Source: Rhynchosporium graminicola
Taxonomy: Eukaryota > Ascomycota > Leotiomycetes > Helotiales > Ploettnerulaceae
Reading direction: 5' to 3'
Length of the DNA: 64,000 nt
NCBI GenBank assembly: GCA_900074885.1
Contig: FJUW01000006.1
Location: 622,512 to 686,511 of the forward strand
The notes under the pieces were generated by a model. The model searched no databases and was not told where the DNA came from. It saw nothing but the letters and a program-made list of their open reading frames with translations. Each line of letters opens with the position of its first letter. The stretch's first letter is position 1. The translations under genes were made by a program, and so were the position numbers. This document shows, piece after piece, positions 25,460-38,081 of this stretch.

Positions 25460-25727
25460 TATAATAATATAAGACTTAAAGTAGTATATAAGTAAGAATA
25501 AATAAGTAAGGAAGCTAAGAGCGATCTTATATAGTCTATTACGAAAGAAATAAAAAGATAAGGAAAGAAGAAGAAAAAAGATAGAGTATAAAGCACCTTA
25601 TATATATATACTAGTACTAGCCCGATATTATACTAAGTCGGATACTAGTTCTGCTAGGATACCTATGAACTTGGGCCCTAGTATCTATCCTTCTTCTCAT
25701 GTGATATTCAGGTGAGCTGTTGTCACA
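25460..25727 (-). repeat. 5' LTR of A3
   Basis: This 268-bp reverse-orientation LTR ends in TGTCACA at 25727, so it is little mutated at that end. GAGGA (25728-25732) follows and then A2 gag resumes. Confidence 0.94.
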
Positions 25728-26704
25728 GAGGATTAAGTAACTAAGGAAGTAGTGGAAGACGTACCCTCTGAATCTAGACTAATACTGAAGGGAAACGACG
25801 AGGCTTAAGTAAAAACTCTTTCTTAGGTCTATAAAGGTATAATCTCTCTAATCTAGATCTTAACTCTCTAATAGGAGGTAAGTAATTTATATACTTAATT
25901 ATAGTTAGTATAAATAGGCTAGGAGTCTCTATAAATAGCTTAATTAATACCGGAGCGAATAGTTATCTATTTATTAATTATACTCTTACTAGATAATTAT
26001 CAGGGGCCCTTAGTATTAAAATCAAGCTATTACCTTATTCTATTCTAATATATAGTTTCTAATAGTCTATTAGAACTTATATTACATATTTTATAAATTT
26101 ATACTTTTCTATTAATAGTAAGCGTATTTATAACTACTCTTTTATTCTCCTCGATTTAGGATAATAAGATATAATTATTAGTATTAAATAGATATAATAA
26201 TTTCAAGTTAAGCTAAATACGCTTTACTATAAGCTACTATAGTCGGAACGCTATCTAGCTACTCTCTAATATAATAAGGAGATAATTATAACTCTATTAC
26301 CTTATAAACTTAGTATTAATTAATCTTACTAAATTAATATTAATACGTAAGACTTAGCTATAAACTAGCTAGACTAACGCTAATTATACTAAATAGTAGC
26401 GATATAGTATATTAACGTATTATCTTTACTCTTTAACTTATTTCTGCTTATTACTAAGGAATCCGAACCTTTTTCTACTCTAACTTTATCGAGAAAGGTA
26501 CTTATACTGAAACTCTACTATAAGTATCCCTCTTAACTTGCGAGGATCTAGAAACCGGTTCCGATTTATTAAATTAGTACTATAGCTTTTTACTTTAATA
26601 TAAAACGTAAAAGTTCTGAATTATTCTTTATTAGTATCTACGAGATAGACTACCTCTTATAAGACTATCTAAATAGCGACTCTCCTAAGGATCCCGATAC
26701 CGAA
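25728..26704 (+). pseudogene. A2 gag end and protease relic
   Basis: The A2 frame resumes after A3 and aligns with A1 from about 3970 to 4940, which includes the protease region. CCGAA at 26700-26704 is the target duplication of the solo LTR that follows. Confidence 0.85.
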
Positions 26705-26972
26705 TGTGACGATAGCTTACCTGAATATCATATGAGAAGAAGGATAGATACTAGGGCCTAAGTTCATAAGTATCCCGGTAGAACTAGTATCTGACTTAGT
26801 ATAGTATCGGGCTAGTACCGGTATATATATATAAGGTGCCTTGCACTCTATCTCTCTTCTTCTTCCTTCCTTATCTTTTTATTTCCTTTATAAGAGACTA
26901 TATAAGATCGCTCTTAGCCTTCCTACTTATTTATTCTTACTTGTATACCGCCTTGAGTCTTATGTCGTTATA
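26705..26972 (+). repeat. Solo LTR of family A
   Basis: A single 268-bp LTR is flanked by the perfect duplication CCGAA (26700-26704 and 26973-26977) inside the pol gene of A2. No internal sequence follows, so a complete element inserted here and was later lost by recombination between its two LTRs. A TATA stretch is at 26821-26835. The short open frame at 26836-27021 is only LTR sequence. Confidence 0.95.
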
Positions 26973-29900
26973 CCGAACGACTTATAGCCGAAAAGCTACT
27001 GGAATAATACTATACTCTTAAGGAAGCCTTTTCTAAGCGGGATTCTAATATTCTTCTGCTATATTACTTATACGATTATAAAATTATTCTAGAAGAACTA
27101 TTACTTAACGTATATTCGCTCTTATATCGATAATCTATAGACGAACTATAAGTAACTAAGAAGTACTTTATAGAAAACTTAGATAAGGGATTTATCGAAT
27201 CTAGCTAAAGTCCTTTTATATTACTTATATTATTTATTAAGAAAGCTAATAGAGGATTACGCTTCTGTATCGACTATTATAAGCTTAATACGATCACTCG
27301 AAAGGATTCTTACTTAATACCTAGGATCGATAAGCTCTTAACTTATATATCTAAAGTAGTAATCTTTATTAAACTAGATATCCGGGTAGTATTTAATTAT
27401 ATTTATATAGACCCCGAATCCGAGGAGTATACTATTTTCTAAACTCGCTTTAGATCCTATAAATATAAAGTATTACTTTTCAGGCTCTATAATAGACTTA
27501 GTATATACTAGCGATATATAAATAATATACTACTAAATTACTTAGATAATTTCTATATAGCTTATTTAAATAATATCCTTATATACTCGGAAACGCTCTA
27601 GGAATATAAGAAATATATTAAATTAGTATTATAACGCTTAATAGATACCGGACTTTAAGTAGATATTAAGAAAAGCGAATTCTATATTACTCGGACTAAA
27701 TACTTTAGATATATTATTATTACTAATAGAATCGAGCCAGATCCCGAGAAGGTAATACTATTAGTAGATTAGAAGTACTTCGAAATAGTAATAGCTATGA
27801 AATCCTTCTTAAGATTCTATAAGTTCTACTATTAATTTATTTGGAATTTCGGCTTTATTACTAAACCTCTCTTAGTACTTAGTCGGCTTATAGTACTATA
27901 GAATTTCACTAACGATTATAAGAAGTCCTTCGACGATTTATATTAATAGCTACTATCGGTATAGAAACTATAATATTTAAACCATAAATTATAGAATAAA
28001 CTAGAAACTAATACTTCTAATAGTATAATAGCTAGAGTTATCTCCTAATTATATAAAGATAACTAGTAGTATCTAATTAGATTCTACTCTTATATTCTTA
28101 ATAGATATAAACTAAACTAGGAGATCTATAATAAGGAGCTATATACTATTATTAAGTCTTTCCGGAAATAGAGACTAGAACTTATATCTTTATAATATTA
28201 TACTAGTATATATATAGACTATCGATCCTTAGAGTACTTTATAACTACTAAAGTCCTAACTAGTAAGTAAGCTAGATAGATAGAATTCCTTTCCGAATTC
28301 AACTTTTAAATTATATATATACTTAGTAAAGATAACGCTAAAGCTAATATCCTTAGCTATAAGGAATAAGATCTAAGGATATAGGAATAATAGAAATAAG
28401 ATAATAGATCTCGGGTTTTATTATCTTTAGACTACTTAGACCTTAGGATTAATATAGAATTAGCTAAGTATTATATCGATCAAATTAGTTATATATACTT
28501 AATATCGCTAGGGACTAATACGCTACTAGAACTCGTATGTAATTCTTTTAATTTAATTGAGAAGCTATATTAATTTAACTAAGAATCGTTCTCTAATAAA
28601 TAGAATATATTAAGAAATAGCTATATTATTAATAATAGTTTACTACTTTATAATAGTTATCTATACGTATAACGCTATACTCTACTATATACTTATTTAA
28701 TTAGCGAAGTCTACGATTAAGTTTCCTTTACTTATCTAAATACTCGTAAGACTATCGAAATAATTTCTACTTATTATTACTAGAAAGGACTTATATCGGA
28801 TATAAAACGGTATACTTATAATTACTACTCTTATTAGTACTCTTATCCGAAGTAAACGAAATAGTAAGGATTCCTATACTTATTACTAGTACTTAGCTAC
28901 CTTATATAGTACCTAGCTATAGATTTTAAGGACTTCTTGCCTAATAACTAAAGATTTAATAGGATATTAGTATTTATCGACTGCCTAAGGAAGGACTCTA
29001 TATCGATACTATACTATTATAATATCGATACCCGCAGGATAGTAATATTATTTATCTAATAGATATATTATTTCAGATATACTCTTAAGTTAATTATATC
29101 TGACTAAAGAGCTTAGTTAGTCTTATCCTTCTAGTAAGAGTTTTACTATATAATTAGAGTTAAGATTAAGCTCTCTACCTCTTTTTACTAGTAAACCGAT
29201 AGATAAATAGAGATTATAAATCGGTATATTAACTAATACTTTAGACCTTTTATTAATTACTACTAAAGAAACTAAGGCGAACTACTACTAATAATAAACT
29301 GCGCTTAAGTAACCTTACCTTATAACTCTATCAGTATAGCGCTATATACTTTTAAATATAGTATACTACTATAGAATAGCTAGGACTAGAAGTAACTTAC
29401 CGGATCGATACTATAAGAGAAGCTTAATTATACTAATACTAAATCCTTAGCTAAACGTACTAAATCTGCTATTAAGGTTATAAAAGCTAATATACTAGCT
29501 GCTTAGTATAGGAAAAGTACTATAACTAACTTGAAACGGCGTAATATCGACTAAGAAGTTAGAGATAAGGTATTTCTCTTTATAAGGAACCTTAAGAATT
29601 ATTAGCTAAGTAAGAAGCTATCTAATCTTTAAGTAAGATTATATTAGGTCCTAGCTAAGATCAGATACTCTTATAAGCTAGATTTACTCTCGGGATCTTC
29701 TATATATAATATATTTACCTCCGAATTACTTTTTAAGGACTCAGATAACTTATTATTAAGCTAGGAGTTACTAAACTTACCCCTAGAGGTTATTACTACT
29801 TAAGAAGAGTAAGAGTTATAAGATATACTCGCTATATAGCTCCTAAGAGGTAATCTGAAGTATTAAGTTAGCTAGCTAGGCTATAACCCGGACTTAACTT

Positions 29901-31584
29901 AGTATAACGCTTCTGACTTAATAAGTGCTCTATATAAGCTTAGAGACTTCTATACTACTAACTTAAGTAAACTTAGACTTCCGCGTAAACTAGATTAGTA
30001 GATTAAAGCCTAAGAAGACGGAATAGATAACTATAATTACTTAGAGGATAATAAGCTATTATAGTTATTAGTATCAGAATTTATTACTAAGAATAATCTC
30101 CTGATTATACTTTATAATAACGCTATATCTAAAACTCTACTTCTTTAATTACTTCTACTTTACTAGCTTTCTCTCTTAAGTTCTCTAGAGCTTCTAGTAA
30201 ATCTGAAATATCTAGAACTAGAACTACTATATCTAACTCTTTACTTAAATCTGCTAATATAGCTCTAGTAGTAGACTAAGTATAATAGCTAATCTTATAG
30301 GCTTTCTTCTTTAGAGAGGGTCCGGGAGTATCTAGATCTGATATTATCTCTAAACTAGAAGGCAAATTCCTCTTTCCTCTAGTATTAGATATCGTAGCTT
30401 TAAATATAGCTTTCTTTATAAATTCCTATATAATACTATTTAACTTTTTCGTTTATTTTAATATTATTTATATTATTAACTTAGACTTCGCTGAATCGAC
30501 TATTAGAAGATCTAAATCTTATATCGCGTTAGTATTATATTAGTATCTAAGGGTTTAAGATCGTAACTTATTACTTTAATAAACTCTAACTCCTTAAATA
30601 CTTTCTCTATAGAACGCCTTAAAGCTTAAGTTTCTACTAATTATATAGTAGTAATCTCTAATATAATAGTAGGAGTAGTAGATTTCGCGAGATAATAGAT
30701 CTGATTAATAGCTTTATAAGTAACTATAATACTATCCTGATTTAGCTCCGCGTCTTTAGCTTTACTACTAGGAAATAAACCGAATAGAATAGTATACTCT
30801 ATATTAATATAGTTAGGTAATTATAACGCGTTAGTATATATAATTATATTTAGGTTTAAGTAACTTATATACTTATAACTACTCTTTAACGCTAAATAAT
30901 ACTTATAAAGCTTAGAGTTAGGCTTATTAAACGAGTATAAGAGTTCTAAAATAAGAGTATTATTATACTTTATCTTAAGGAAAGCGCGAATATATCGTAG
31001 GTAATATATATAATACGCCGCTGAAAGAGTACTAGTAGGAACTAGTAAAAGTACTATAAGAGTTAGCGTTATAGATCTATGAAACCCTTATATTATACTT
31101 AAGGACTATCCTTAAAACTAAGATAGAAAACTTACTTATATTAAGAGAAGAGTTAATTAGGTCGATTAATATATAAGATTATAGTAGATTACTATAGTAG
31201 TTAGTAATAATACTTACTCTAGAAGCTATATCGTAGTCTAGGAAGAGTAAACTTATAAGTTGAAGTAGTTATCGTAGTTGAAAAGGAAAAGCTCTAATAT
31301 TAATAAACCCTTTCCTTTATATACCTTACGCCTTACTTAAACTCGACTCCTACTATAAATAGATAAAGTAAATACTGCTTATCGCCCGATTTAGAAGCTA
31401 CGACTAATATAGTACTATTAAAGAGAAATAACTAGTAAGAACCTAATAAAGAAATTACTACTACTAAAGAGCGGCTAGCGCTTATTACGCGAATATCGAC
31501 GAAAATAGTTATAATAAAGACTAATTCTAGTATAAACTATAACCTTCCGAGCTTAGGGTTAAGCTCTTCTTAGGGGGGGGGTAA
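26973..31584 (+). pseudogene. A2 pol relic (RT to chromodomain) and 3' region
   Basis: It aligns with A1 from about 4936 to 9547: RT (about 27060-27890), RNase H, integrase (about 28440-29740) and the chromodomain-like tail (to about 30120). It is the most mutated copy at the RT active site, where both Asp codons read AAT. On the minus strand, about 30120-31226 holds the family's antisense frame. A run of G (31573-31581) just before the LTR is the polypurine tract. Confidence 0.85.
30120..31226 (-). pseudogene. Antisense reading frame of A2
   Basis: This is the A2 counterpart of the antisense frames of A1 and A3, at the same place between the pol end and the 3' LTR. It has the same frame order and RIP-type stops. 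The function is unknown. Confidence 0.5.
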
Positions 31585-31852
31585 TATAACGATAGCTTAC
31601 CTGAATATTATATAAGAAGAAAGATAGATAATAGGGCCTAAGTTCATAGGTATCCCGGCAGAACTAGTATCCGACTCGGTATAGTATCGGACTAGTACCG
31701 GTATATATATATAAGGTACTTTATACTCTATCTCTCTTCTTCTTCTTTCCTTATCTTTTTATTTCTTTCGTAGTAGATTATATAAGATTGCTCTTAGCCT
31801 CCCTACTCGTTTATTCTTACTTGTATACCGCCTTGAGTCTTATGTCGTTATA
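31585..31852 (+). repeat. 3' LTR of A2
   Basis: This 268-bp LTR follows a poly-G purine tract. The target duplication CTAGC (31853-31857) follows it, and then the reverse transcriptase frame of element C resumes. Confidence 0.95.
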
Positions 31853-34570
31853 CTAGCTACTTTCTAGCAGTATATTAATATTCTATTATAAAAGGAACTC
31901 GGCGAATACGTATTCGTATATATAGATAACGTTATTATATTTTCTAATAGATCGAGAGATAATTATATAGTAAAAGTACGAATTATACTCTAAAAGCTTT
32001 AGAATAGAGGCCTATTCCTCAATATCAGAAAGAGCGAGTTCGCTAAGAAGATAATTAAATACTTAGGATTTATTATATATACTAATAGAAAAGGGGTAAG
32101 AATTAATATAGAAAAAGTAGAAGTAATTAAAAACTAGAAATCACTTATAATAACGAAAGAGCTCAGATAATTTAATAAGTTCGCTAACTTTTATAAGAAG
32201 TTTATACTAAACTACTTAAAGATAGCTAAGCTCTTAATTACGCTTACTAGTAAAGGAATACTATTTTCCTAGGGAAAATAAGAGGAAGAAGCGTTCGAGA
32301 CCTTGAAAACGAAATTCGCTAAAGCGCTTATAATAGTATAATAGGACTCGGAAGCGCTTCATTCTTAGAAACTAATTATAATAAGTTTATATTAGGAGGC
32401 GCGCTCTTATAAGAAAAGAATAGAGTCTTTCGCCTTATTAGGTTTTTCTCGCGAAAGCTAAATAAGGCTGAAATTAATTATAATATCTATAATAAAGAAA
32501 TACTCGTAGTAGTATTTAGCTTAAAGTTCTAGGCTCTTAAACTAAAGTTAGTATACTCCTTTATAATTTAGATAGATTATAAGAACTTAGAATATTTTAT
32601 AATAAAGAGATAGTTATTAGAATAATAGATATACTAGTATAAGACTTTAGCTATATTCTAGTTCTCTTTAGTATTTCGCCTAGGGAGCGAAGTGATTATT
32701 CCGGATACTTTATCGCGAAAAGAGTAAGATATATTAAGTAAGAACGATAGAGGGTCTCGTTTCCGCAGATTTCTAGAACTAGACTCTGTGAAAGACTAGC
32801 TAGTACTCGACAGGGAGTTAATAGGAGTAATAATTACTACTATAGTATTAGACTTCCTAGTGATATAATTTAATATAATAATAGCTCTAGTTACTATAGT
32901 ACTAGATACTCTAGTAATATAATCTGATATGATCTCCTTTACTAATTAGTCGAACTCTAAGAGACTCTTCTAGGATAAATAACTAAATAAATACTAGGAA
33001 AAGGTAGTCGAAAACGATATAATATATAAAACTATACTCTATATTATTCAGAATAGAGCCTGGTCTTTACTTAGCGAAATCAAGCTTAAAGTATAAGTAG
33101 AAGACTATAGTATCGATACGAAAGGAAGACTATATTATTAGAGTAAATTGTAAGTACTAGGAACTATATATTCTATGGACTCCGCGGAAGATATAATAGG
33201 AGACGATATATTAAGAACGAAGTTAATCTAGTTTATTTATAATATACTAGTATATAAGTATCTTAATAGAGACTCTATCGCTTTTATACTAAGAAAGTAA
33301 TTCTACTAGCCTTTATAGTCGAAGGATATCTGATAATTCTTAAGGAACTATAATTACTATAGAAGAAATAAGATATAGAGGGAATATAAACACGGACTCC
33401 TTTAACTACTACTAGTACTCGACTAATTCTTCTAGGAGATCTTAATAGACTTTATAACTAATTTACTAAACTCTTAAGAGAACTAATACCTTTAGGTAAT
33501 TAAGGATAAAGTAAGTAAGTCTATTATATTAGAGGTAATACTTAGTATAAAAGCAGAGGAGTACGCGGAGAGGTTTATAGACTACTAAGTATATTACTAT
33601 AGTATACCGAGAGCTATTATAAGCGATAAAGGAACGAATTAGATAAGTATATTCTAGAAGACGTTTTATCGACTTTTAGATATATACTAGAGATTAAGCT
33701 CTATATACTACCTATAAATAGACAGAAGCTTAGAGAGACTAAATCAAGAGGTATAAGCTTATTTACGAAATTTTATTAACTAAGAGTAGTTAGACTAGAA
33801 GAAGTAGTTTCCTATAGTATAACTCGCGTTAAATAGCTAATATTAATTAGGACTCGGGATAAGTCTATTCTTTATAATATATAGCTACGAAGCGCTGTTT
33901 CCTATACGATTAGAACCGGAGACCGAAGAAAATACTAAACTTAGATCGAGCGAAAGAGCTAGAGCTTTTATTATAAAGATAAAGAATATTACTAAGTTAT
34001 ACTAAGTAAATATAGCTAAAGCTACGCAGAAACAGAAGGATAACGCTAATAAAACTAGAACTCTAGTACTAATCTACTAGAAAAGCGATAAGATATAGCT
34101 AGATATATATAACTACTAAACGGACTATCTAAAGAGGAGCTTAGATACTAAATATACTAAATATATAATAGAAGAAATACTTTCGCTATTATCTATATAA
34201 TTATCCGGGATCCCTAAGAATATTTATCTAGTATTCTATACGGATTTACTACGACTTACTAGTAATAACCTCTTAATAGAGCAGGAGACTAACGATAAAT
34301 AACCGGATCTAGTTCTATTTAAGATATACGAAGAGTTTTCAGTAGAATAAATCCTTTATATAAGAGATAAGAAAAAAATAAGAGGAAAGTTTAAAGAAAT
34401 ACTTATAAAATAATTAGGTTACTATAAATTAATATAAGAACTCTTAGAAAACTTAGCGGACTCTATAGCCTTAGATAAATATAAGCTAAAGTATAAGGAC
34501 GCTAATATATATAATAGACCCTTATCTAAGTAGGAAAAGAAAACGAAAAGGGGAAATCGAAATACTAAGT
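31853..34570 (+). pseudogene. Element C pol relic: RT active site, RNase H, integrase, chromodomain
   Basis: The C pol frame continues with the RT catalytic box read as Y-I-D-N (31919-31930). A thumb region, RNase H (about 32300-32720) and integrase follow (zinc region about 33120-33260, core about 33380-33800). A chromodomain lies near 34310-34500, with a K-Q-L-G-Y motif (former K-W-L-G-Y) and an E-N-L-A motif. RIP-type stops occur throughout. Chromodomain integrases define the chromovirus branch of Ty3/Gypsy. Confidence 0.85.
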
Positions 34571-35807
34571 AGGAATAAGCGGATCCTAAGGGGAATATTA
34601 GAGAAAGAGTCGTTTATAGGGATAAAAAGAGAGAGGAGAGTTTCTAATATAATTTAGTTAAGATCCGGGTATTTTCAGATAAAGAGAATTATATTTTTAT
34701 AAGATAAAAAAGAAAAAGAAAAAAAAAAGATTAATTTTAGAATTTAATTTTAGATTTTTAAATTCTTAAGAAGATAATACTATAGAAAAGATATATATCC
34801 TGCTATATCTCCTATAGAGTCTCTAAGAAGCTTAGCGGAGTTCTAAAATAAGAGCTAGAGGTACTCTACTAGTACTAAAAGAGAGTAAGCTAATAGAAAA
34901 TAAGCGGAATCTGATAATTACTTATATTTAACCTTATTAAGTAATAATAGTAATAATAGAAGTAATAATCACAGAAGCTAAAGGACTAAAAAACATGAGT
35001 TATCGATAAGAAATAAGCGAGGACCGAATAAACTTACGCGGAGAGAAAACTAGAGGATTAGAGGAGCTTAAGAGCTTTCTAGGCTTTTAAGACCTTAACG
35101 AGATTAGTATAAGTCTTATTTCTAAATAAAGTATAAGATAACGAAAAATAAGCGGAATATAGCACTTACTTAGCGGTATTAGTAGAATAGGTCTAAATAA
35201 AATAAGTAATATAAGAGATTTAAGAACTATTATATAAGCTAACTATTTTCGCGCGGAATCCGAGAAAAACTTATAAGTTCTTATAATTCTTCTTCTTATC
35301 CTTATAATAGATATAGGATCGAGAGCGATTCGACTAAGTTCATTAGGATTCTGTCTAAGAATAGGTAAAGTATAGTACTTATAGCTTAGTTAATATAATC
35401 AGAGCCCGAGAGGGTATAAGCGATATAGTAAATAATAAGAGATATCTGACTCTACTAGTTTTAGCGCGAACTCTAATAGTATAATAATAAGATATTTAAT
35501 ATATATTTTTTCTCTTAATAGAAGAAGAGAGGGGACTTATCTTACTATAGTTATTATTATTATATAGAAGAAGGAAGAGAAGTCTAAAAGGGTAGAAGCT
35601 CTTCTTTTATAATATCCTAGCCGGATCGAGCGATAATAGGAGCAGAGCGCTAGCCTAGTATAGCGGGATAATAATAAAGAAAGCGAATAATAATAGGAGG
35701 AAGTATAATAATACCTTTATAACGTCTTAGCCGGATCGAGCGATAATAGAGGCGGAGCTCTAGCTTAATATAGCGGGTTTATAACAAAAGAAGCGAATCA
35801 TAATAGT
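34571..35807. other. 3' region of element C, upstream part
   Basis: This 1.2-kb non-pol stretch precedes the D insertion. It holds A-rich runs near 34700-34760. A minus-strand frame with few stops runs over about 34930-35345, but it is too weak to call a gene. A tandem repeat lies at its end. ATAGT (35803-35807) is the target duplication of D. Confidence 0.6.
35605..35807. repeat. Tandem repeat, period 110 bp, two copies
   Basis: Copies at about 35605-35697 and 35715-35807 share the core AGCCGGATCGAGCGATAATAG and the following TATAGCGGG. They lie in the 3' region of element C and differ mostly by transitions. The second copy is cut by element D. Confidence 0.85.
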
Positions 35808-36012
35808 TGTAACGACACCAGGGCTCTAGACAGTATACGAGCAGGAATAAAACAAGTAGGGAGGTCAAGAACGATCCTTATATAGTCTGGTACGAAGGAA
35901 ACAGAAAGATACAGAGCTCTGAAGGAGTCTGCACCTTCTATATATATAAGGAGGGTATGCCTAAGGCACTGATACTAGCCTGTATCTACTACGTATACTA
36001 TGCGCCGTCATA
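35808..36012 (-). repeat. 3' LTR of D
   Basis: It is 205 bp in reverse orientation and starts TGTAACGACA on the plus strand. It differs from 37767-37971 almost entirely by C/T and G/A changes. The complement of the purine tract (TTACCCCCTTCC) follows. Confidence 0.93.
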
Positions 36013-36149
36013 TTACCCCCTTCCAAGATAAAGGCTCGTCCTCGAGCCTTTAAAAGCAAACAACCTATATAAAACGAAAGAAAAGGGAGTTAAATCAAGT
36101 CAAATTCCAAATAAAATCTAAGTAATTATTAATCTAAAGCGTAAGACGC

Positions 36150-37700
36150 AAATCACTCTTTCTTCGTCTTTAATATCAGATAATCGCTCTTATAGTGACC
36201 GTGCTTCTTATAGTAGTAATACTATACTTCCTCGATAGGTATTAAGGGCTCAGAAGACGTACTAACTATCGGTAGAGCTAGAGGTATTGAAGGTAGTCGA
36301 GAGAGTTCCAAATCGAGTGCCGTAAGAGAAGAGACTATAGCTGAATAATCAGTCTTCTAAGAGTACTTAATTAGAGCGGCAGCTATACGTAGCCGTATAG
36401 TAAGCTTAAGCTAGAAGTAAAAGTACTACTCTGATTAAGCTATACCTCCGAGAATTACAAAGCTTTAGAACTTTAAACGGAATTATAAAAAGGACTCCTT
36501 TTTCATTAAAAGCTTATGAAATTCAGTCTGATACTACTCCGTTTCGAGTCCAGAAAAGTAGTAAGAAGCGAGTACTGAAATTATCTCTTTAGTAGAGGAG
36601 AAAGACGTAATTTCCAAGAGATACTATAGTTCTAAGTAACCTCTTATAAGGCTAGAAGTAGAGCTCTAGACTAGCGCTTTACAGGTACACGTAGTTAGGT
36701 ATCGGTCTGAATTAACTTTAAGTCGGTCCTAAATAGAAGCACGCTATTAGCTAAAAGACAAGTTAATCCTTATATTAAGATTATCGATACTTTTAGTTAG
36801 TTACGACTTACCGGAGGTCTATTAATTATTAATTAAAGAGCGTTTAAGAGTAAGTTCTATCGGTAATTAAGGTATCGAGTTTACCGAAGGTCTAGGGTTT
36901 ACCGATTATACCTGAGTATATAAAAACTCGGCGAATATCTACTTAATATAACTAATACCGATAGAGAGCTCCTGAGTAGTCGATTCTATATATAATTAAT
37001 AATCTTCAATCGATTGAAGTAATTCTATAGTAGGTACAGAATCGGAGGGGCTGCGAGGGTATTCCGGTGAAGTCGTAAGAGCTGGCTGAGCTTTCTTAGG
37101 AGGTATAGTATTAGGTAAGCGAGGCTAAGCGAAAGTGATAGAACACTTAAAAGTTATAGAAGAAGCGAAATTCGAAATCGAATTCTAAAGAAGCTAAAAG
37201 ATTAAGAAAAGTCAGATATCTTAGTTAAGTAGATATAGAGAAAGTTAAATCAAAGGTTCTAGTAGAAGGAGGTCGATTCTGCCGAGGGGGATAAATTATA
37301 CCGGGGTATAGGGATTATAAGTCGAATTCCGGCAATTTCCGCTAAGGTAATAAGCTACTTTATCCTAGCCTAAAAGCAAGGTTTTTCGCTATTAGAGCTG
37401 CTTTCGGAAGGTTGAAGTCGGGTAAGGGGATAATGAATTTTCAGGGCTTATAAGGAAGTTTCCACCTAAAATTCGTCTGCTGTTTTACTTCGTACGCACG
37501 AAGGAACGAGTTTCGAAGTATCCGAGAATGACTTCGCAGTAATACTAGTGCTTCTGAGGCTGAATTACGTCCAAATTCCCAGCTGTCTAAGAGATCTCCG
37601 GAATCTTAGCTCTTTTGAAAGCCTAACTATCGAATCAGAGCCGAAACTATATTAAAGTAGATAATAGAACACTTAATAAAGAGGTTAAAGAGTTCGTCTG
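36150..37700 (-). pseudogene. gag-like relic of element D
   Basis: On the minus strand a frame with RIP-type stops encodes a Pro/Ser-rich N-terminal part (near 37100) and a polar middle. Near the end is a CCHC zinc knuckle (about 36180-36225) of the form Y-Y-Y-Y-K-K-H-G-H-Y-K-S-D-Y, where the Tyr at Cys positions come from TGT/TGC to TAT. It is shorter than the gag of A and not obviously collinear with it. The start codon cannot be fixed. Confidence 0.7.
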
Positions 37701-37766
37701 TAATCGAGCTTTCTAGGTAAGATATTATTTAATACTATCTCCGGCGGTCTTGATCTTTCTGTTTAA

Positions 37767-37971
37767 TATAACGATATAAGGGCTCTAGATAGTATACGAG
37801 CAGGAATAAAACAAGTAGGGAGGTTAAGAACGATCCTTATATAGTCTAGTACGAAGGAAACAGAAAGATACAGAGCTCTGAAGGAGTCTGCACCTTCTAT
37901 ATATACAAGGAGGGTATGCCTAAGGCACCGATACTGGCCCGTATCTGCCACGTATACCATGCGCCGTCACA
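37767..37971 (-). repeat. 5' LTR of D
   Basis: This 205-bp LTR ends in GTCACA (plus strand). On the minus strand it starts TGTGACGGCG and contains a TATATATAG box. The short open frame at 37763-37960 is LTR sequence and not a gene. Confidence 0.93.
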
Positions 37972-38081
37972 ATAGTAGAACGCCTAACGTTTAGTAATAG
38001 AACGCGGTTATTAATTATAGGGGATTCTACGACTATTTACTATTAGTCTCTACCGGGAAACAGACGGGAGAAGGGGAGTAA
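37972..38081. other. Last internal bases of element C with polypurine tract
   Basis: This 110-bp remnant between D and the 3' LTR of C contains the polypurine tract GGGAGAAGGGGAG (38066-38078). Confidence 0.8.

Larger units (their letters stand above)
15642..25727 (-). mobile_element. Gypsy element A3, inverted, full length after collapsing assembly duplications
   Basis: This family A element lies opposite to A2. Its 5' LTR is 25460-25727 and its 3' LTR is 17667-17934 (also shown as 15642-15909). The target duplication is GAGGA (15637-15641 and 25728-25732). Gag reads leftward from about 25420 to 23780, then protease, RT (active box Y-L-D-N, 22229-22240 on the complement), RNase H, integrase and tail to about 19430. 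The antisense frame is on the plus strand at about 18287-19392. The raw span is 10,086 bp; removing the 2,024-bp and 283-bp duplicated stretches and two N gives 7,777 bp, the family length. Confidence 0.9.
13712..31852 (+). mobile_element. Gypsy element A2, full length but interrupted by A3 and a solo LTR
   Basis: Its LTRs are 13712-13979 and 31585-31852 (268 bp each), with the target duplication CTAGC at 13707-13711 and 31853-31857. Gag runs from about 14020 to 15641 and resumes at 25728; the protease region follows to 26704. RT, RNase H, integrase, the chromodomain-like tail and the antisense frame lie in 26973-31584. The RT box reads Y-L-N-N at 27563-27574, so both catalytic Asp codons are lost. 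Removing A3, the solo LTR, their target duplications and the two apparent assembly duplications leaves 7,777 bp. Confidence 0.92.
35808..37971 (-). mobile_element. Non-autonomous gag-only LTR element D (2,164 bp)
   Basis: Its 205-bp LTRs are 35808-36012 and 37767-37971, and the perfect target duplication is ATAGT (35803-35807 and 37972-37976). The 1.75-kb interior encodes on the minus strand only a gag-like protein with a zinc knuckle; no protease, RT or integrase fits. The LTR 3' end, the leader just inside the 5' LTR (AAAGATCAAGACCGCCGGAG against AAAGATTAAGATAGCCGGAG in A) and the purine tract before GGTAA resemble family A, suggesting mobilisation by A. It is less mutated by RIP than its surroundings. 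Confidence 0.88.
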
